From assembly GCA_937983075.1 (NCBI GenBank), contig CALKAQ010000095.1, positions 1 through 60,107 on the forward strand: a stretch of 60,107 bases of DNA, read 5' to 3'. The notes beneath the pieces were generated by a model. The model had not been told where the DNA came from and did not search any database. It was given only the letters and a program-made list of their open reading frames with translations. Shown piece by piece: positions 14,774 through 23,535 of the stretch. Positions within the stretch are counted from its first letter, which is position 1; every line of letters starts with the position of its first letter. Source of the DNA: an uncultured bacterium (lineage in GTDB: Bacteria; Bacillota; Limnochordia; DTU080; JAAYLA01). Made by a program: the position numbers and the translations under genes.

Positions 14774-15997
14774 CTACGCCTCCGCCGTGTCATTCTCCGC
14801 AGACACCCGGCCGTACACCCCGCCTGCTCCGTGGGCAATGCGCAATTGACCGTTGCGCGCGGCGATGATTCGGCCCGCCGTCCGTTCCCCGACCACCGAG
14901 GCCAACTCGTCGAACCCGGCAGCGTGCAAGACCGCCATTTCAGATCCGAAATGCGCAAGCAATTTGCGCATGCCGACGGGACCCAGCCCCGGGACGAACT
15001 CCAGCGGCACTTGATGCCGATACGGTGGTCGTTTCGGCCCCTTGACCTCCTCGGTCGATGCGTGAGGCGGAGCTTCACGCACACGCTCCGCAATTTCAAC
15101 AATGCGGTCTGAAACTCCGACGACGACCGCACTGCCGCATACGGAGCATGTACGATCAGCGGACAAAGGCACCCGCTTGGCGCATCGTCGGCAGAACGTG
15201 CGATGATACTTTCCCAACCGCGGATCCAATCCGCAGTTCATCACCACATGACAGCCGCTGCGTCCGAGCATGGCCTTTTCCCATTCCCCAAACGTCGGTG
15301 CGTGGAGAGCCAATACATTGTATTCACGGGCGATTTTGCCCGTTGAGTGTGCGTCCGAATTCGACATATAAGGATAAGCATGCAGCTCCGGGAGACGATC
15401 GGCCATGGACGTATCCGCACTCAATCCGAGTTCAATGCCGGTCAACTCGTTCCGCTCGGCGGGACCGAAAACGTCCGCAAGGCGATCTGCACACTGCCCG
15501 AAGTATCCTTTATGCGGAGTAAAGGCATGGGCGAGAAAGAACAAACCCCGTTCCTCGCGAGCCGCACGCAGCAGTTCAGCCGGAGTGAGGCGTACGCGCT
15601 GGGAACTCAAGTTCATGTTGGTAACATACGGTGCGATGCGCTCATGAAAAGCACGCACTCGTTCCAATGTCGGAAAGTAAGCGAGGTAATGAGCTGCACC
15701 CCGCCCTGCAACGGCTTCCAGCTCTGCCCCTAAAATCAACGTCGTTTTGCCGCGAGCATCGACCAAACCGCCGTCGCCCAGCGGATACAATTTCCCCGCG
15801 GCAACGGCCGCTTCCAGCTCCTCCAAAACAGGCGTACAGACCGCATCGACGATGCCGACGAGGTGGATGCCTTTACGCTCTGCACATTCCTCCAAGATGC
15901 TTTGAATGGTAAGATGCGGAGAAGCCGAAATTTTGACCGGACGACCGCCTGCTTGGCCGATGTGGACGTGCATGTCAGCGTAAAACGTTCGAAGCAT
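14774..15997 (-). CDS. Endonuclease Q-like PHP-domain protein (TIGR00375 family)
   Basis: 407 residues from ATG at 15997 (GGGAG 10 nt upstream; the frame is open to GTG 16024). N-terminal PHP domain with metal ligands: YADMHVHIGQA, then VDAVC, GAELEAV, LAHAFTPHKG and SNSDAHSTG. A four-cysteine zinc-ribbon follows (CRRC, then CSVC). The C-terminal helix-hairpin-helix is EFVPGLGPVGMRKLLAHFG. This domain order is that of EndoQ, which nicks DNA 5' to uracil, hypoxanthine or abasic sites in Archaea and some Bacillus. Function in this organism is inferred from the family. Its neighbours are the DUF3866 gene upstream and spoIIM downstream. Confidence 0.82.
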   Translation of the reverse strand: MLRTFYADMHVHIGQAGGRPVKISASPHLTIQSILEECAERKGIHLVGIVDAVCTPVLEELEAAVAAGKLYPLGDGGLVDARGKTTLILGAELEAVAGRGAAHYLAYFPTLERVRAFHERIAPYVTNMNLSSQRVRLTPAELLRAAREERGLFFLAHAFTPHKGYFGQCADRLADVFGPAERNELTGIELGLSADTSMADRLPELHAYPYMSNSDAHSTGKIAREYNVLALHAPTFGEWEKAMLGRSGCHVVMNCGLDPRLGKYHRTFCRRCAKRVPLSADRTCSVCGSAVVVGVSDRIVEIAERVREAPPHASTEEVKGPKRPPYRHQVPLEFVPGLGPVGMRKLLAHFGSEMAVLHAAGFDELASVVGERTAGRIIAARNGQLRIAHGAGGVYGRVSAENDTAEA

Positions 15998-16016
15998 GCC
16001 ATGTATACTCCCGGAT

Positions 16017-17078
16017 TCAAGCACTCAAGGCGGCGGCTGCAGCGGCTGCGGCACTCGCAAACGGCGCCGGATCTTGACTAGGCGTACGACCCATGGTCGT
16101 CAAACGGAACGGCAGCCGCTCGAGTTCGCTGATGATTGACCACGTATCATGCCATTCGATCCGATGGCGTGTGGATATGCCCGATTCGTTGAGCTGTTGC
16201 ATGACCAACCGGTGTTGATCGCCGGACAAGCTTGGCAAAGCGACAGTGCAGCGATGCGCTGCCACGCGTCCGAGCGCGGTCAGCGTATGGTGGCTGATCC
16301 CGCGGTGGCGTTCACGCGCGTCCGCAAAACTCAGCCGTGGAGCGGCAACGGGGCGCCCGGCCAAGACATGGGCCGCATCGACGATCAATCCTTGCTCTAT
16401 CGCCGTCGTTCCCCAGCGCGTCCCCGTTCCCACGACGCCGGGCCCCATGGCGGCGAGAATGATGTCCGCATGGCAAACCCGTCGTGCGGCCAACAAACCG
16501 GAATGCAAAGTCACGGCCTCAAAATCGCCGCCAAAAGCGTTGCCACACGTAATGACGGCATCGAGAAATCCTTCCGCGCGCAAATGCCCGACCAGACGGC
16601 TGAACCGTGCCGGCAACGCCGCTCCGTCCGTCATGACATAAACAATGCGCGCCTTGGGCGCGGCGAGCCGTGCGGCAACCGCGGCAGCCGCCATCATGCT
16701 GTGAAGTCCGGCAGCGATGACCGGCGTGCCGTCCAAATCGCCGTCAACCATCACTTCATGATAAGGGCTTTCCGGTTCTTCGACAGCGAGCACGGCCACT
16801 TGCGACGGGGTGTAGCGGCATTTCATGATGTGCCCGGGCCCGTCAAAATCGTGCCGCCGCCCGCTGACTCCCATGACGAAGTGCACGCCGCCCGTGCCGA
16901 GCCCCAGATGCACCGCGGTTGTGTTGAGAAGAACTTCATCGCCGGGCTGCACCGGCCCGAGGAGGGTTTCATAATGAATTGCCGGAGCCTGTTCACCGTC
17001 AACCATGACGGTAAGTTCAGCAACGCCATCCGTGAACGTACCGACTCGGAGGACGATTCCTGAACGAACGCGCATCAT
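16017..17078 (-). CDS. DUF3866 family protein
   Basis: 353 residues; start ATG 17078 with GGAGGG 8 nt upstream. A conserved Firmicutes/Actinobacteria family without a known function. The N-terminal part (MMRVRSGIVLRVG and the segment VQPGDEVLLNTTAVHLGLGTGG) looks like a small beta barrel. The middle has a Rossmann-like feel (HSMMAAAAVAARLAAPKARIVYVMTDGAALP), and GPGVVGTGTRWG is strongly conserved in the family as I remember it. No membrane segment. It ends in an Ala run (about 15 of the last 18 residues), and its stop is 19 bases before the endonuclease Q-like gene, so the two are co-transcribed. No role should be assumed. Confidence 0.85.
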   Translation of the reverse strand: MMRVRSGIVLRVGTFTDGVAELTVMVDGEQAPAIHYETLLGPVQPGDEVLLNTTAVHLGLGTGGVHFVMGVSGRRHDFDGPGHIMKCRYTPSQVAVLAVEEPESPYHEVMVDGDLDGTPVIAAGLHSMMAAAAVAARLAAPKARIVYVMTDGAALPARFSRLVGHLRAEGFLDAVITCGNAFGGDFEAVTLHSGLLAARRVCHADIILAAMGPGVVGTGTRWGTTAIEQGLIVDAAHVLAGRPVAAPRLSFADARERHRGISHHTLTALGRVAAHRCTVALPSLSGDQHRLVMQQLNESGISTRHRIEWHDTWSIISELERLPFRLTTMGRTPSQDPAPFASAAAAAAAALSA

Positions 17079-17114
17079 CGCATCGTCCCTCCCCCCATTT
17101 CACTCGATTATATG

Positions 17115-17159
17115 CCTGCTCCCCCAAAAAAACAGGAGCAGGTCAACCGAGTGACCTGC
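17115..17159 (-). terminator. Rho-independent terminator after pnp, with overlapping second hairpin
   Basis: Minus strand GCAGGTCA (17159-17152) pairs with TGACCTGC (17145-17138); TCCTG and seven T follow. The 3' arm partly overlaps CCTGCTCC (17142-17135), which can pair with GGAGCAGG (17122-17115) and would put the T-run in its loop. The first hairpin is the terminator; the second may only be compositional. Confidence 0.8.
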
Positions 17160-17193
17160 CACAAGGGGTTCGCCTGGATGCTCCCATCACAGG

Positions 17194-19332
17194 CTACTTT
17201 TTCCGTCGATGGGAGCCATGGTTGGACCCGTTTTGATTCGCCGGCGCCTCCAGAACGTCTTTGCGTGAAAGGTTGATTCGGCCCATCCGGTCGATATCGG
17301 TCACTTTAACCATGACTTCATCGCCGACGTTGACCACATCCTCAACCTTGCCGACGCGTTCGTGAGCCAGCTTCGAAATATGGATGAGTCCTTCCTTGCC
17401 CGGCAGGATTTCCACGAAAGCGCCAAAGTTCATGATGCGTTTGACTTTACCCAAGTAAACCGCGCCGACTTCGACGTCTTTCGTCAAGCTCTCGATGATT
17501 TGGATGGCTCTGGCTGCTGCAGTTTCGTCGGATGAAGCAATGAACACGCGGCCGTCGTCCTCGATGTCAATTTCAACCCCGGTCTCATCGATAATCTTCC
17601 GGATGACCTTGCCTCCGGGCCCGATGACGTCACGAATCTTGTCAGGCGGAATGTTGATCGTGACAATCCGGGGCGCAAAGCGCGAAATTTCCTTGCGGGG
17701 CTCGCTGATGACTTCAGCCATCTTGTCAAGAATGAACAGCCGTCCTTCGCGCGCCTGCATTAATGCTTCCCACAAAATTTCTCGGCTCACGCCGCTGATT
17801 TTGATGTCCATCTGGAGAGCGGTCACACCATCGCGCGTTCCCGCTACCTTAAAGTCCATATCCCCGAGTGCGTCTTCGATGCCTTGAATATCGGTGAGGA
17901 TGGACACATGATCGCCATGCTTGACGAGCCCCATGGCGATGCCGGCGACCGGTTTGCGAATCGGCACGCCTGCGTCCATGAGAGCCAAGGTGCTGCCGCA
18001 GACGCTCGCCATCGAAGAAGATCCGTTGGATTCCAACACCTCGGATACGAGGCGCAGTGTGTACGGAAACTCTTCGGCGGAAGGGATGACGGGAACAAGC
18101 GCCCGCTCCGCCAACGCACCGTGTCCGATTTCGCGCCGCCCGGGCCCGCGCATCGGTCGCGTTTCACCGACGCTGAAGGCCGGGAAATTATAGTGGTGGA
18201 GATAGCGCTTGCGGTCTTCTTCACGCAAGTCGTCGATGATTTGCTCGTCGGACTTCAAGCCCAACGTACAAACAGTGAGCACCTGGGTTTGTCCACGCTG
18301 GAACAGACCGGAACCGTGAGCCCTTGGCAACAAGCCGACTTCGCACTCAATCGGTCGAATCTCATTGAGACCACGTCCGTCTGGCCGAATCTTATCGATT
18401 GTAATCGCCTTGCGGACGACATCTTTGAGAAGATGGTCGAACACCGCCCGCAAGTCTTTGGCACGCTCTTGGGCCGTTTCCTCGTCCGTATGTTCCGCAT
18501 AGGCAGTAAACATTTCGAGTTTCAACGCTTCGACGGCCTCTTCACGTGTCGCCTTGTCCGCCGAACGCACGGCAGCGGCAAGCCGATCCCGCAGCCACTC
18601 TTCCGCCCATGCCTCGACCTCGGGTTCGATTACGACGAGTTCGGGCTCAATCTTCGGTTTTCCGACAGCCGCACGCATTTCTTCAATCAGTGCGGCGACT
18701 TGGCGAATTTGTTCGTGCCCGAACATAATGGCGTCGAGCATGTCTTCTTCAGGCACTTCCTTGGCACCGGCTTCGACCATGATGACCGCCTCGGACGTAC
18801 CGCCGACGACCAAATCCATATCGGAAGCCGCACTTTGCTCGACGTTGGGATTGACTACCCATTCACCATTGACTCGTCCAATGCGGACGCCACCGACGGG
18901 ACCTTCAAACGGGATGTCCGAGATGTGGAGCGCTGCCGATGCACCGATCATCGCGGCAATATCGGGCGGATTGTTTTGATCGACCGACAACACGGTAGCG
19001 ACAACTTGCACATCATTCCGAAAGCCTTCCGGGAAAAGGGGCCGAATGGTTCGGTCGATCATGCGCGCCGCGAGAATGGCGGATTCCGTAGGCCTGCCTT
19101 CTCGACGGACAAAACCCCCGGGAATCCTCCCCACAGCATACATTCTTTCTTCGTAGTCGACGAGGAGAGGGAAAAAATCAATGCCTTCACGGGCTTCGGA
19201 CATGGTCGCTGTCACAAGTACGACGGTGTCACCGTAACGCACCGTAACGGCCGCGTTCGCCTGCTTGGCAAGGCGCCCCGTCGAGATGATAAGGCTCCTT
19301 CCTCCGAAATCCATTTGAAACTCGTGACTCAT
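17194..19332 (-). CDS. pnp: Polyribonucleotide nucleotidyltransferase (PNPase)
   Basis: 712 residues, full length. 3'-to-5' phosphorolytic exoribonuclease and RNA 3'-end polymerase, a trimer in the cytoplasm. Two RNase PH-like cores are present (N-terminal from residue about 10 and C-terminal from about 315), with the phosphate-binding region around ESNGSSSMASVCGSTLALMDAG. The KH domain holds IRDVIGPGGKVIRKI. The S1 domain holds GAVYLGKVKRIMNFGAFVEI. The C-terminus is short and polar. Start ATG 19332 after GGAGGATGAAGC. It follows rpsO, as in many bacteria, with a GC-rich hairpin between them, and ends at a clear terminator. Confidence 0.97.
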   Translation of the reverse strand: MSHEFQMDFGGRSLIISTGRLAKQANAAVTVRYGDTVVLVTATMSEAREGIDFFPLLVDYEERMYAVGRIPGGFVRREGRPTESAILAARMIDRTIRPLFPEGFRNDVQVVATVLSVDQNNPPDIAAMIGASAALHISDIPFEGPVGGVRIGRVNGEWVVNPNVEQSAASDMDLVVGGTSEAVIMVEAGAKEVPEEDMLDAIMFGHEQIRQVAALIEEMRAAVGKPKIEPELVVIEPEVEAWAEEWLRDRLAAAVRSADKATREEAVEALKLEMFTAYAEHTDEETAQERAKDLRAVFDHLLKDVVRKAITIDKIRPDGRGLNEIRPIECEVGLLPRAHGSGLFQRGQTQVLTVCTLGLKSDEQIIDDLREEDRKRYLHHYNFPAFSVGETRPMRGPGRREIGHGALAERALVPVIPSAEEFPYTLRLVSEVLESNGSSSMASVCGSTLALMDAGVPIRKPVAGIAMGLVKHGDHVSILTDIQGIEDALGDMDFKVAGTRDGVTALQMDIKISGVSREILWEALMQAREGRLFILDKMAEVISEPRKEISRFAPRIVTINIPPDKIRDVIGPGGKVIRKIIDETGVEIDIEDDGRVFIASSDETAAARAIQIIESLTKDVEVGAVYLGKVKRIMNFGAFVEILPGKEGLIHISKLAHERVGKVEDVVNVGDEVMVKVTDIDRMGRINLSRKDVLEAPANQNGSNHGSHRRKK

Positions 19333-19397
19333 GCTTCATCCTCCATAACGTGATGATGTCCATTGTCGTTGTCATCGATACTGGAGAAGGAGAAAGA

Positions 19398-19414
19398 GGC
19401 GGGAAAACCCCGCC
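19398..19414 (-). terminator. GC-rich hairpin between rpsO and pnp
   Basis: GGCGGG (19398-19403) and CCCGCC (19409-19414) flank a 5-base loop. On the minus strand TCTTTCTCC follows, a poor U-tract. It may terminate part of the rpsO transcripts or protect the rpsO 3' end; readthrough into pnp is expected. Confidence 0.5.
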
Positions 19415-19421
19415 CCTCCCG

Positions 19422-19688
19422 TTATTTTCTCAAGCCGAGACGTTCGATAAGGTTACGATAGCGCTCGACGTCTTTTTTCTCAAGATAATTGAGAAGCCCT
19501 CTCCTTCGCCCGATCATCTTGTACAACCCACGGCGCGAATGATGATCCTTCTTGTGTACACGAAGGTGCTCCGTCAATTCGTTGATGCGGTGGGTGAGGA
19601 GAGCAACCTGGACTTCGGGAGAGCCCGTGTCGGCCTCATGGGTGCGGAATTCCTCGATAATCTGCTGCTTATCTTTTTCTCTCGCCAT
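19422..19688 (-). CDS. rpsO: 30S ribosomal protein S15
   Basis: 88 residues, normal length, starting MAREKDKQQIIEEF at ATG 19688. GGAGGTG lies 6 nt upstream and rules out the longer frame to 19703. Binds the central domain of 16S rRNA. The conserved TGSPEVQVALLTHRINELTEHL and KKDHHSRRGL segments are intact. Situated between ribF and pnp with its own candidate promoter and a structured leader at 19725-19761. Confidence 0.97.
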   Translation of the reverse strand: MAREKDKQQIIEEFRTHEADTGSPEVQVALLTHRINELTEHLRVHKKDHHSRRGLYKMIGRRRGLLNYLEKKDVERYRNLIERLGLRK

Positions 19689-19724
19689 ACGTTTCACCTC
19701 CATTTACGACAAACAATCGCCGTC

Positions 19725-19761
19725 GACCAAGGAGTGCGCCGGAGGAACGCGCTCCCTCGTC
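19725..19761 (-). promoter_or_regulatory. Structured 5' leader of rpsO
   Basis: On the minus strand the leader folds into a hairpin: GAC/GTC at the base, GGAG/CTCC, then CGC/GCG with a small bulge and a 9-base loop. It lies between the candidate promoter and the rpsO ribosome-binding site. rpsO leaders are bound by S15 in several bacteria; whether this one is a true S15 site is inference. Confidence 0.35.
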
Positions 19762-19777
19762 TACGGTTCATGCGGCC

Positions 19778-19807
19778 ATTTTATCACATGGACCTGCGTA
19801 AAGTAAA
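19778..19807 (-). promoter_or_regulatory. Candidate extended -10 promoter for rpsO-pnp
   Basis: Minus strand TTTACT (19807-19802), an 18-base spacer, then TGA-TAAAAT with the -10 at 19783-19778. The extended TG and five of six -10 bases support it; the -35 is moderate. It overlaps the end of ribF and starts an rpsO leader of about 85 bases. Confidence 0.5.
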
Positions 19808-20812
19808 CGAAAGTCCTGCTTCCTTCTTCGCTTCAGCCAAGCGCCGACGTGCAGCGGCAACGTCTTGCTCGATTTGGCGCTTCAGCTGTTCAGGGCCGTC
19901 AAATCGAACGATACCCCTCAGGCGATCAAAAAATACAATGCGTATCTCCTCGCCATAAAGATCGCCGTCAAAATCAAGAATATAGCCTTCGACCGTACGT
20001 TGATGGTAACCAAACGTCGGTTTTTCACTGATAATCGTGAGTCCGGCTCCGAGGGGATCACCGTCCGCACGTTCGAACGCACTTAAGTACACTCCGTCGG
20101 CGGGAATGATCAGTCCGTCTTCCGGATGAACGTTTGCCGTCGGATAACCCAAGGTGCGCCCGCGTCCTTCGCCGCGGACAACTCGGCCTTCGAGCGAAAA
20201 AGGATAACCCAGCAGCTCTTTCGCTCCGAGGCAATCGCCCTTTAACAGCAATTCACGGATTCGGCTGCTCGACACCGCTTCTCGACCGATTTCAATCGGA
20301 TCCACTTGAACGACCTCGAAACCGTACCGAATGCCGAGCTCCCACAGGAGCTGGGCATTGCCTTCGCCCTGATAGCCAAAGGTATGATCGTAACCGACAA
20401 CGACCACGGACGCACCGAGAGCGCGGGCCACAATGTCTCGGACGAACTGCTCGGCGGAAAGGCGCGAAAAAGCTTGATCGAAACGCGCGACGACAATGCG
20501 ATCAGCGCCTGCTTCCACCAAGCGTCGATACCTGGTTTCAGCGGTGTTGAGGCGCGCAGGTGCCCGCTCCGGTGCAACGATTTCAAGCGGCAGCCGATCG
20601 AACGTGAAGCAGGTCAACACCGGACGCAACGCGCCTTCCGCATTGCTTTTCAACGTTTCGGCTCGCTGGCGGGCCTGAGCGAGTATGGCTTGATGGCCGC
20701 GGTGCACGCCGTCAAACGTTCCAAGAGCAACGACCTGCACCGTGCCGGGATCAGGCCGCCGTGCCAGCAGAGCGTCCAATGCAAGCGGGCCTTCGACACG
20801 AGATTGCCACAT
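19784..20812 (-). CDS. ribF: Bifunctional riboflavin kinase/FAD synthetase
   Basis: 342 residues from ATG 20812, which overlaps the truB stop (TGATG). The N-terminal FAD synthetase domain has the nucleotidyltransferase motifs GTFDGVHRGHQ and SSSRIRELL. The C-terminal flavokinase domain has GRGRTLGYPTAN (ATP and flavin binding) and DGVYLSAF. It makes FMN and then FAD in the cytoplasm. The truB-ribF-rpsO order is standard for Firmicutes. A few extra residues at the C-terminus (KKEAGLSFTLRRSM) are unremarkable. Confidence 0.96.
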   Translation of the reverse strand: MWQSRVEGPLALDALLARRPDPGTVQVVALGTFDGVHRGHQAILAQARQRAETLKSNAEGALRPVLTCFTFDRLPLEIVAPERAPARLNTAETRYRRLVEAGADRIVVARFDQAFSRLSAEQFVRDIVARALGASVVVVGYDHTFGYQGEGNAQLLWELGIRYGFEVVQVDPIEIGREAVSSSRIRELLLKGDCLGAKELLGYPFSLEGRVVRGEGRGRTLGYPTANVHPEDGLIIPADGVYLSAFERADGDPLGAGLTIISEKPTFGYHQRTVEGYILDFDGDLYGEEIRIVFFDRLRGIVRFDGPEQLKRQIEQDVAAARRRLAEAKKEAGLSFTLRRSM

Positions 20813-21786
20813 CAAGAAGCACCGGCCCCCTCGTTCGACGATTCAAGAACACAAATGGGCTTCCAAACCGGACGGCCGCTTCTCCGCGTGCCGGATGCAA
20901 TGGCAATCAACTTCCCGCTGGTCTCATCGTGCAGCCGCACGTAAGGTTGATCGACGGCTTCATGAGGCGCCGGGATCATCTGGCCATGCCCGATTTGCTT
21001 CGACTCCGCTCGAGTAAGGTCGAAGCGCGGCAAGTGAGCAACGCCCGCCTCCATGGGTTGGAGAACAGCCTCCGGACCATCCTTGTCGATGATTTCCCGA
21101 ATCTCTTCGAACGTCTTTGTGTCGGCCAAATGAAAAGGCCCTGATGCGGTTCGCACCAAAAATGACAGATGGGCACCGCAACCGAGATCCCGACCGATAT
21201 CGGCAGCCAAAGATCGTATGTAAGTGCCTTTGGAACAATCGACGTCGAAAAGAATTCGACTGCCGAACTCCAGATCCAAGGCGTCTTCGGGCCAAATACG
21301 AACGATTTGCAGGCGGTAAATGTGGACGGGCCGGGGAGGACGTTCGACGACTTCGCCGCGCCGCGCCGCTTTATACAACCGTTCCCCAGCGATCCGCACG
21401 CTGGAAACCATCGGCGGCGTCTGAAGAATCTCGCCTTGGTAGCTCATCATGACGTCGACCAGCCTGGACACCGGCAGCGCAAAATCCGTCGTCACTGAAG
21501 TGGTTTTTCCTGCGGCATCCAGCGTATCCGTTTCCACACCGAGCGTGATCTCAGCGCGGTAAGATTTTTGCGTCGCTTGGATGAACTGCACGAGGCGCGT
21601 TGCTTTTCCGACACATAAGGGAAGCACACCCACCGCACCTGGATCGAGGGTTCCCGTATGGCCGATCCGCCTTGTTCCGAGCATGCGGCGCATGGCCGCA
21701 ACTGCGTCATGTGATGTCATTCCCGGAGGTTTCAACAGATTAACGATGCCGTCCAAAACGATTGAAGCACTCCCTTGCGTGAACAT
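20812..21786 (-). CDS. truB: tRNA pseudouridine(55) synthase TruB
   Basis: 324 residues if started at ATG 21786. That start has no Shine-Dalgarno; an alternative TTG at 21756 (giving MDGIVNLLKPPGMTSH, closer to family N-termini) has AAGGGAG about 13 nt upstream and may be the real one. Makes pseudouridine 55 in the T-loop of tRNAs. The catalytic Asp is in GHTGTLDPGAVGVLPLC. The KSYRAEITLG and CSKGTYIRSLAADIG motifs are intact, and a C-terminal PUA-like part follows. Lies between nrnA (12 bases) and ribF (overlap). Confidence 0.95.
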   Translation of the reverse strand: MFTQGSASIVLDGIVNLLKPPGMTSHDAVAAMRRMLGTRRIGHTGTLDPGAVGVLPLCVGKATRLVQFIQATQKSYRAEITLGVETDTLDAAGKTTSVTTDFALPVSRLVDVMMSYQGEILQTPPMVSSVRIAGERLYKAARRGEVVERPPRPVHIYRLQIVRIWPEDALDLEFGSRILFDVDCSKGTYIRSLAADIGRDLGCGAHLSFLVRTASGPFHLADTKTFEEIREIIDKDGPEAVLQPMEAGVAHLPRFDLTRAESKQIGHGQMIPAPHEAVDQPYVRLHDETSGKLIAIASGTRRSGRPVWKPICVLESSNEGAGAS

Positions 21787-21798
21787 GCGAGCCGCATT

Positions 21799-22785
21799 TC
21801 ACGTGGTCGCCAATACGGCGCCGATATGTGAAAGCACCGTGGTTTCAGCTTCATCCAAAGTTGCCGTCAAGCGGCATCCTGCAGCCCGTGCATGGCCTCC
21901 GCCGCCGAGAGCATGGGCCAACCGGGACACATCGACTGCTGAACGCGAGCGGAACTGCACTTTCACCTCGGTCTCGCCGACTTCTTCCAGGAGGAACACA
22001 ACCTCCGCACTTTTGACCATGCGCAAATACTGAATCAAACCGCCGCCTTCACCGGCCTGCATGCCGGCCTGCTGTCGCATGGATTCGGTCAAACGGGCAT
22101 AAACAACCCGCTCGTCAAACGCCGTTTTCACCGTATCGAGCATCTTGGCAACCAGTCGCAAATACGCAAGGCTGTGACTCTCGTACAGGTTTTGTGAGAT
22201 CCGTGTCGGGTCTGCTCCCGCTTCAACCAAGTGTGCAGCCATCCGAAGCACATGCGAGTCGGTATTGCTGAAACGGAAAGTTCCCGTGTCTCCGGCGAGC
22301 CCGGTGTAAAGGAGCGTTGCAGCGTCAGCGTCAATCCCGACCTCGAACGCGTCAAACAGCGTATATACCATTTGCGTCGTAGCCGCGAACTGCGTATCGA
22401 CCCAATTGAAATGGCCGGTGCCGGGATTGGTGCCGTGATGATCGATGTTGACGATGATTCCGGCGCGTTCGACAAAAGGTTGCGCATTGCCGATGCGTTC
22501 CGTACCACAATCGAGCACAATCAAGTGCCGCCATGACTCGCTTGTCACTTGATCGGGCAAAAGCATGTCCTCACTGCCGGGCAAAAATTGTACATGGGCC
22601 GGCAGCGGGTCCGGAGTCACCACCACGGTATTTTTCCCCAATGCGAGCAAAAGCCTTTGCATGGCCAAGACCGAACCGGTTGAATCCGGATCGGGATCGA
22701 TGTGCCCGACAATCATGAAATCATCTTCACGCCGAATGGCATCGAGCAGCGCTTCCGGCGGCCACATACCGCCTTGCTTACTCAT
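21799..22785 (-). CDS. nrnA: DHH/DHHA1 oligoribonuclease NrnA
   Basis: 328 residues from ATG 22785 (GGGAAG just upstream), overlapping the rbfA stop by 8 bases. Bifunctional nanoRNase and 3'-phosphoadenosine 5'-phosphate phosphatase in Firmicutes. DHH domain: GHIDPDPDSTGSVLAM, LDCGTERIGNA, and the name-giving NIDHHGTNPGTGHFN. DHHA1 domain ends with GGGGHARAAGCRL. The first motif reads HIDPDPDSTGS rather than the more usual HxxPDxDAxGS, so the metal-site aspartates are kept while Ser-Thr replaces Ala-x. It occurs between rbfA and truB as in many Firmicutes. Confidence 0.93.
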   Translation of the reverse strand: MSKQGGMWPPEALLDAIRREDDFMIVGHIDPDPDSTGSVLAMQRLLLALGKNTVVVTPDPLPAHVQFLPGSEDMLLPDQVTSESWRHLIVLDCGTERIGNAQPFVERAGIIVNIDHHGTNPGTGHFNWVDTQFAATTQMVYTLFDAFEVGIDADAATLLYTGLAGDTGTFRFSNTDSHVLRMAAHLVEAGADPTRISQNLYESHSLAYLRLVAKMLDTVKTAFDERVVYARLTESMRQQAGMQAGEGGGLIQYLRMVKSAEVVFLLEEVGETEVKVQFRSRSAVDVSRLAHALGGGGHARAAGCRLTATLDEAETTVLSHIGAVLATT

Positions 22786-23182
22786 GGTCTTCCCTTTCCG
22801 GCGCTTCGTCCGTTGCACTCACCCATTCGTCCGCTTCCCTCGCAGGTCCGATTTCGTTGAGTAGTTGATTGATTCGTGCCCCTCTTTCAATCGAACTGTC
22901 AAGCCGGAACAAAATTTCCGGAGTGTGGCGCAACCGAATGCGGCGTCCGATTTCCGTGCGAATGAATCCGGTGGCGGCCTCCAAGCCGGCCAAACTCTGC
23001 TTTTTCTCGGATTCATCGCCAAAAACGCTCACAAAAATCTTCGCATGGCGCAGATCGTTTGAAACTTCGACGTCAACGACGCTGACGAAACCGATCCGCG
23101 GATCTTTCATTTCTCGAATGATGTCGCTGACTTCTTTCTTGATTTCCTCACGGACCCGCTGTACACGCTGCCTTGTGCTCAT
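22778..23182 (-). CDS. rbfA: 30S ribosome-binding factor A
   Basis: 134 residues from ATG 23182 (MSTRQRVQRVREEI), with GGGGTGA upstream; the open frame to 23245 overlaps ylxP and lacks support. KH-like fold that aids late 16S rRNA 5'-end maturation. Typical segments: EIKKEVSDIIREMKDPRI, DLRHAKIFVSVFGD, and RLRHTPEILFRLDSSIERGARIN. The acidic C-terminal tail is a little longer than usual (ADEWVSATDEAPEREDHE). Between ylxP and nrnA. Confidence 0.95.
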   Translation of the reverse strand: MSTRQRVQRVREEIKKEVSDIIREMKDPRIGFVSVVDVEVSNDLRHAKIFVSVFGDESEKKQSLAGLEAATGFIRTEIGRRIRLRHTPEILFRLDSSIERGARINQLLNEIGPAREADEWVSATDEAPEREDHE

Positions 23183-23241
23183 GGCATTCACCCCGCATGC
23201 AATCGCCTTGCGCTCTTCGTCCGAGGGCACAAGCTGCATTG

Positions 23242-23535
23242 TCACAAAATGTCGATGGAGGCATCGAGAACTTCGGCTTCTCCCATCGCCTCGACATGCT
23301 GCAAGACGGCTTCAAGCGCTTTGGACAGAACATAGTGCTGCGAGCCGACGCAGGCAAAAGCGAGCCGCGCCCGCTGCCAGTCATCGGCCGGACCTAGGTC
23401 GGCGACGGCGACATTGTGCCGTGCCCGTACGCGGTCGAGCACCGAGCGCACAATCCGCCGTCGATCCTTCAATGAGGTGTTCTGGCGCATCCAAAGCTCT
23501 ACCGTCAAAATGCCGACCAATACGTCCACTGCCAA
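23242..23535 (-). CDS. ylxP: DUF503 family protein YlxP
   Basis: 97 residues, typical for DUF503; small cytoplasmic protein with a ferredoxin-like fold and unknown molecular role, almost always beside infB and rbfA. The start is TTG 23535, right after the infB stop, with AAGGA 8 nt upstream. Family features: VGILTVELWMRQNTSLKDRRRIV at the N-terminus and the DWQRARLAFACVG core. Place and sequence agree; function is not known. Confidence 0.93.
   Translation of the reverse strand: MAVDVLVGILTVELWMRQNTSLKDRRRIVRSVLDRVRARHNVAVADLGPADDWQRARLAFACVGSQHYVLSKALEAVLQHVEAMGEAEVLDASIDIL

Noticed and set aside
17884..19353. 489-codon plus-strand frame
   Set aside because: Antisense to pnp, which is unmistakable; no motif or ribosome-binding site.
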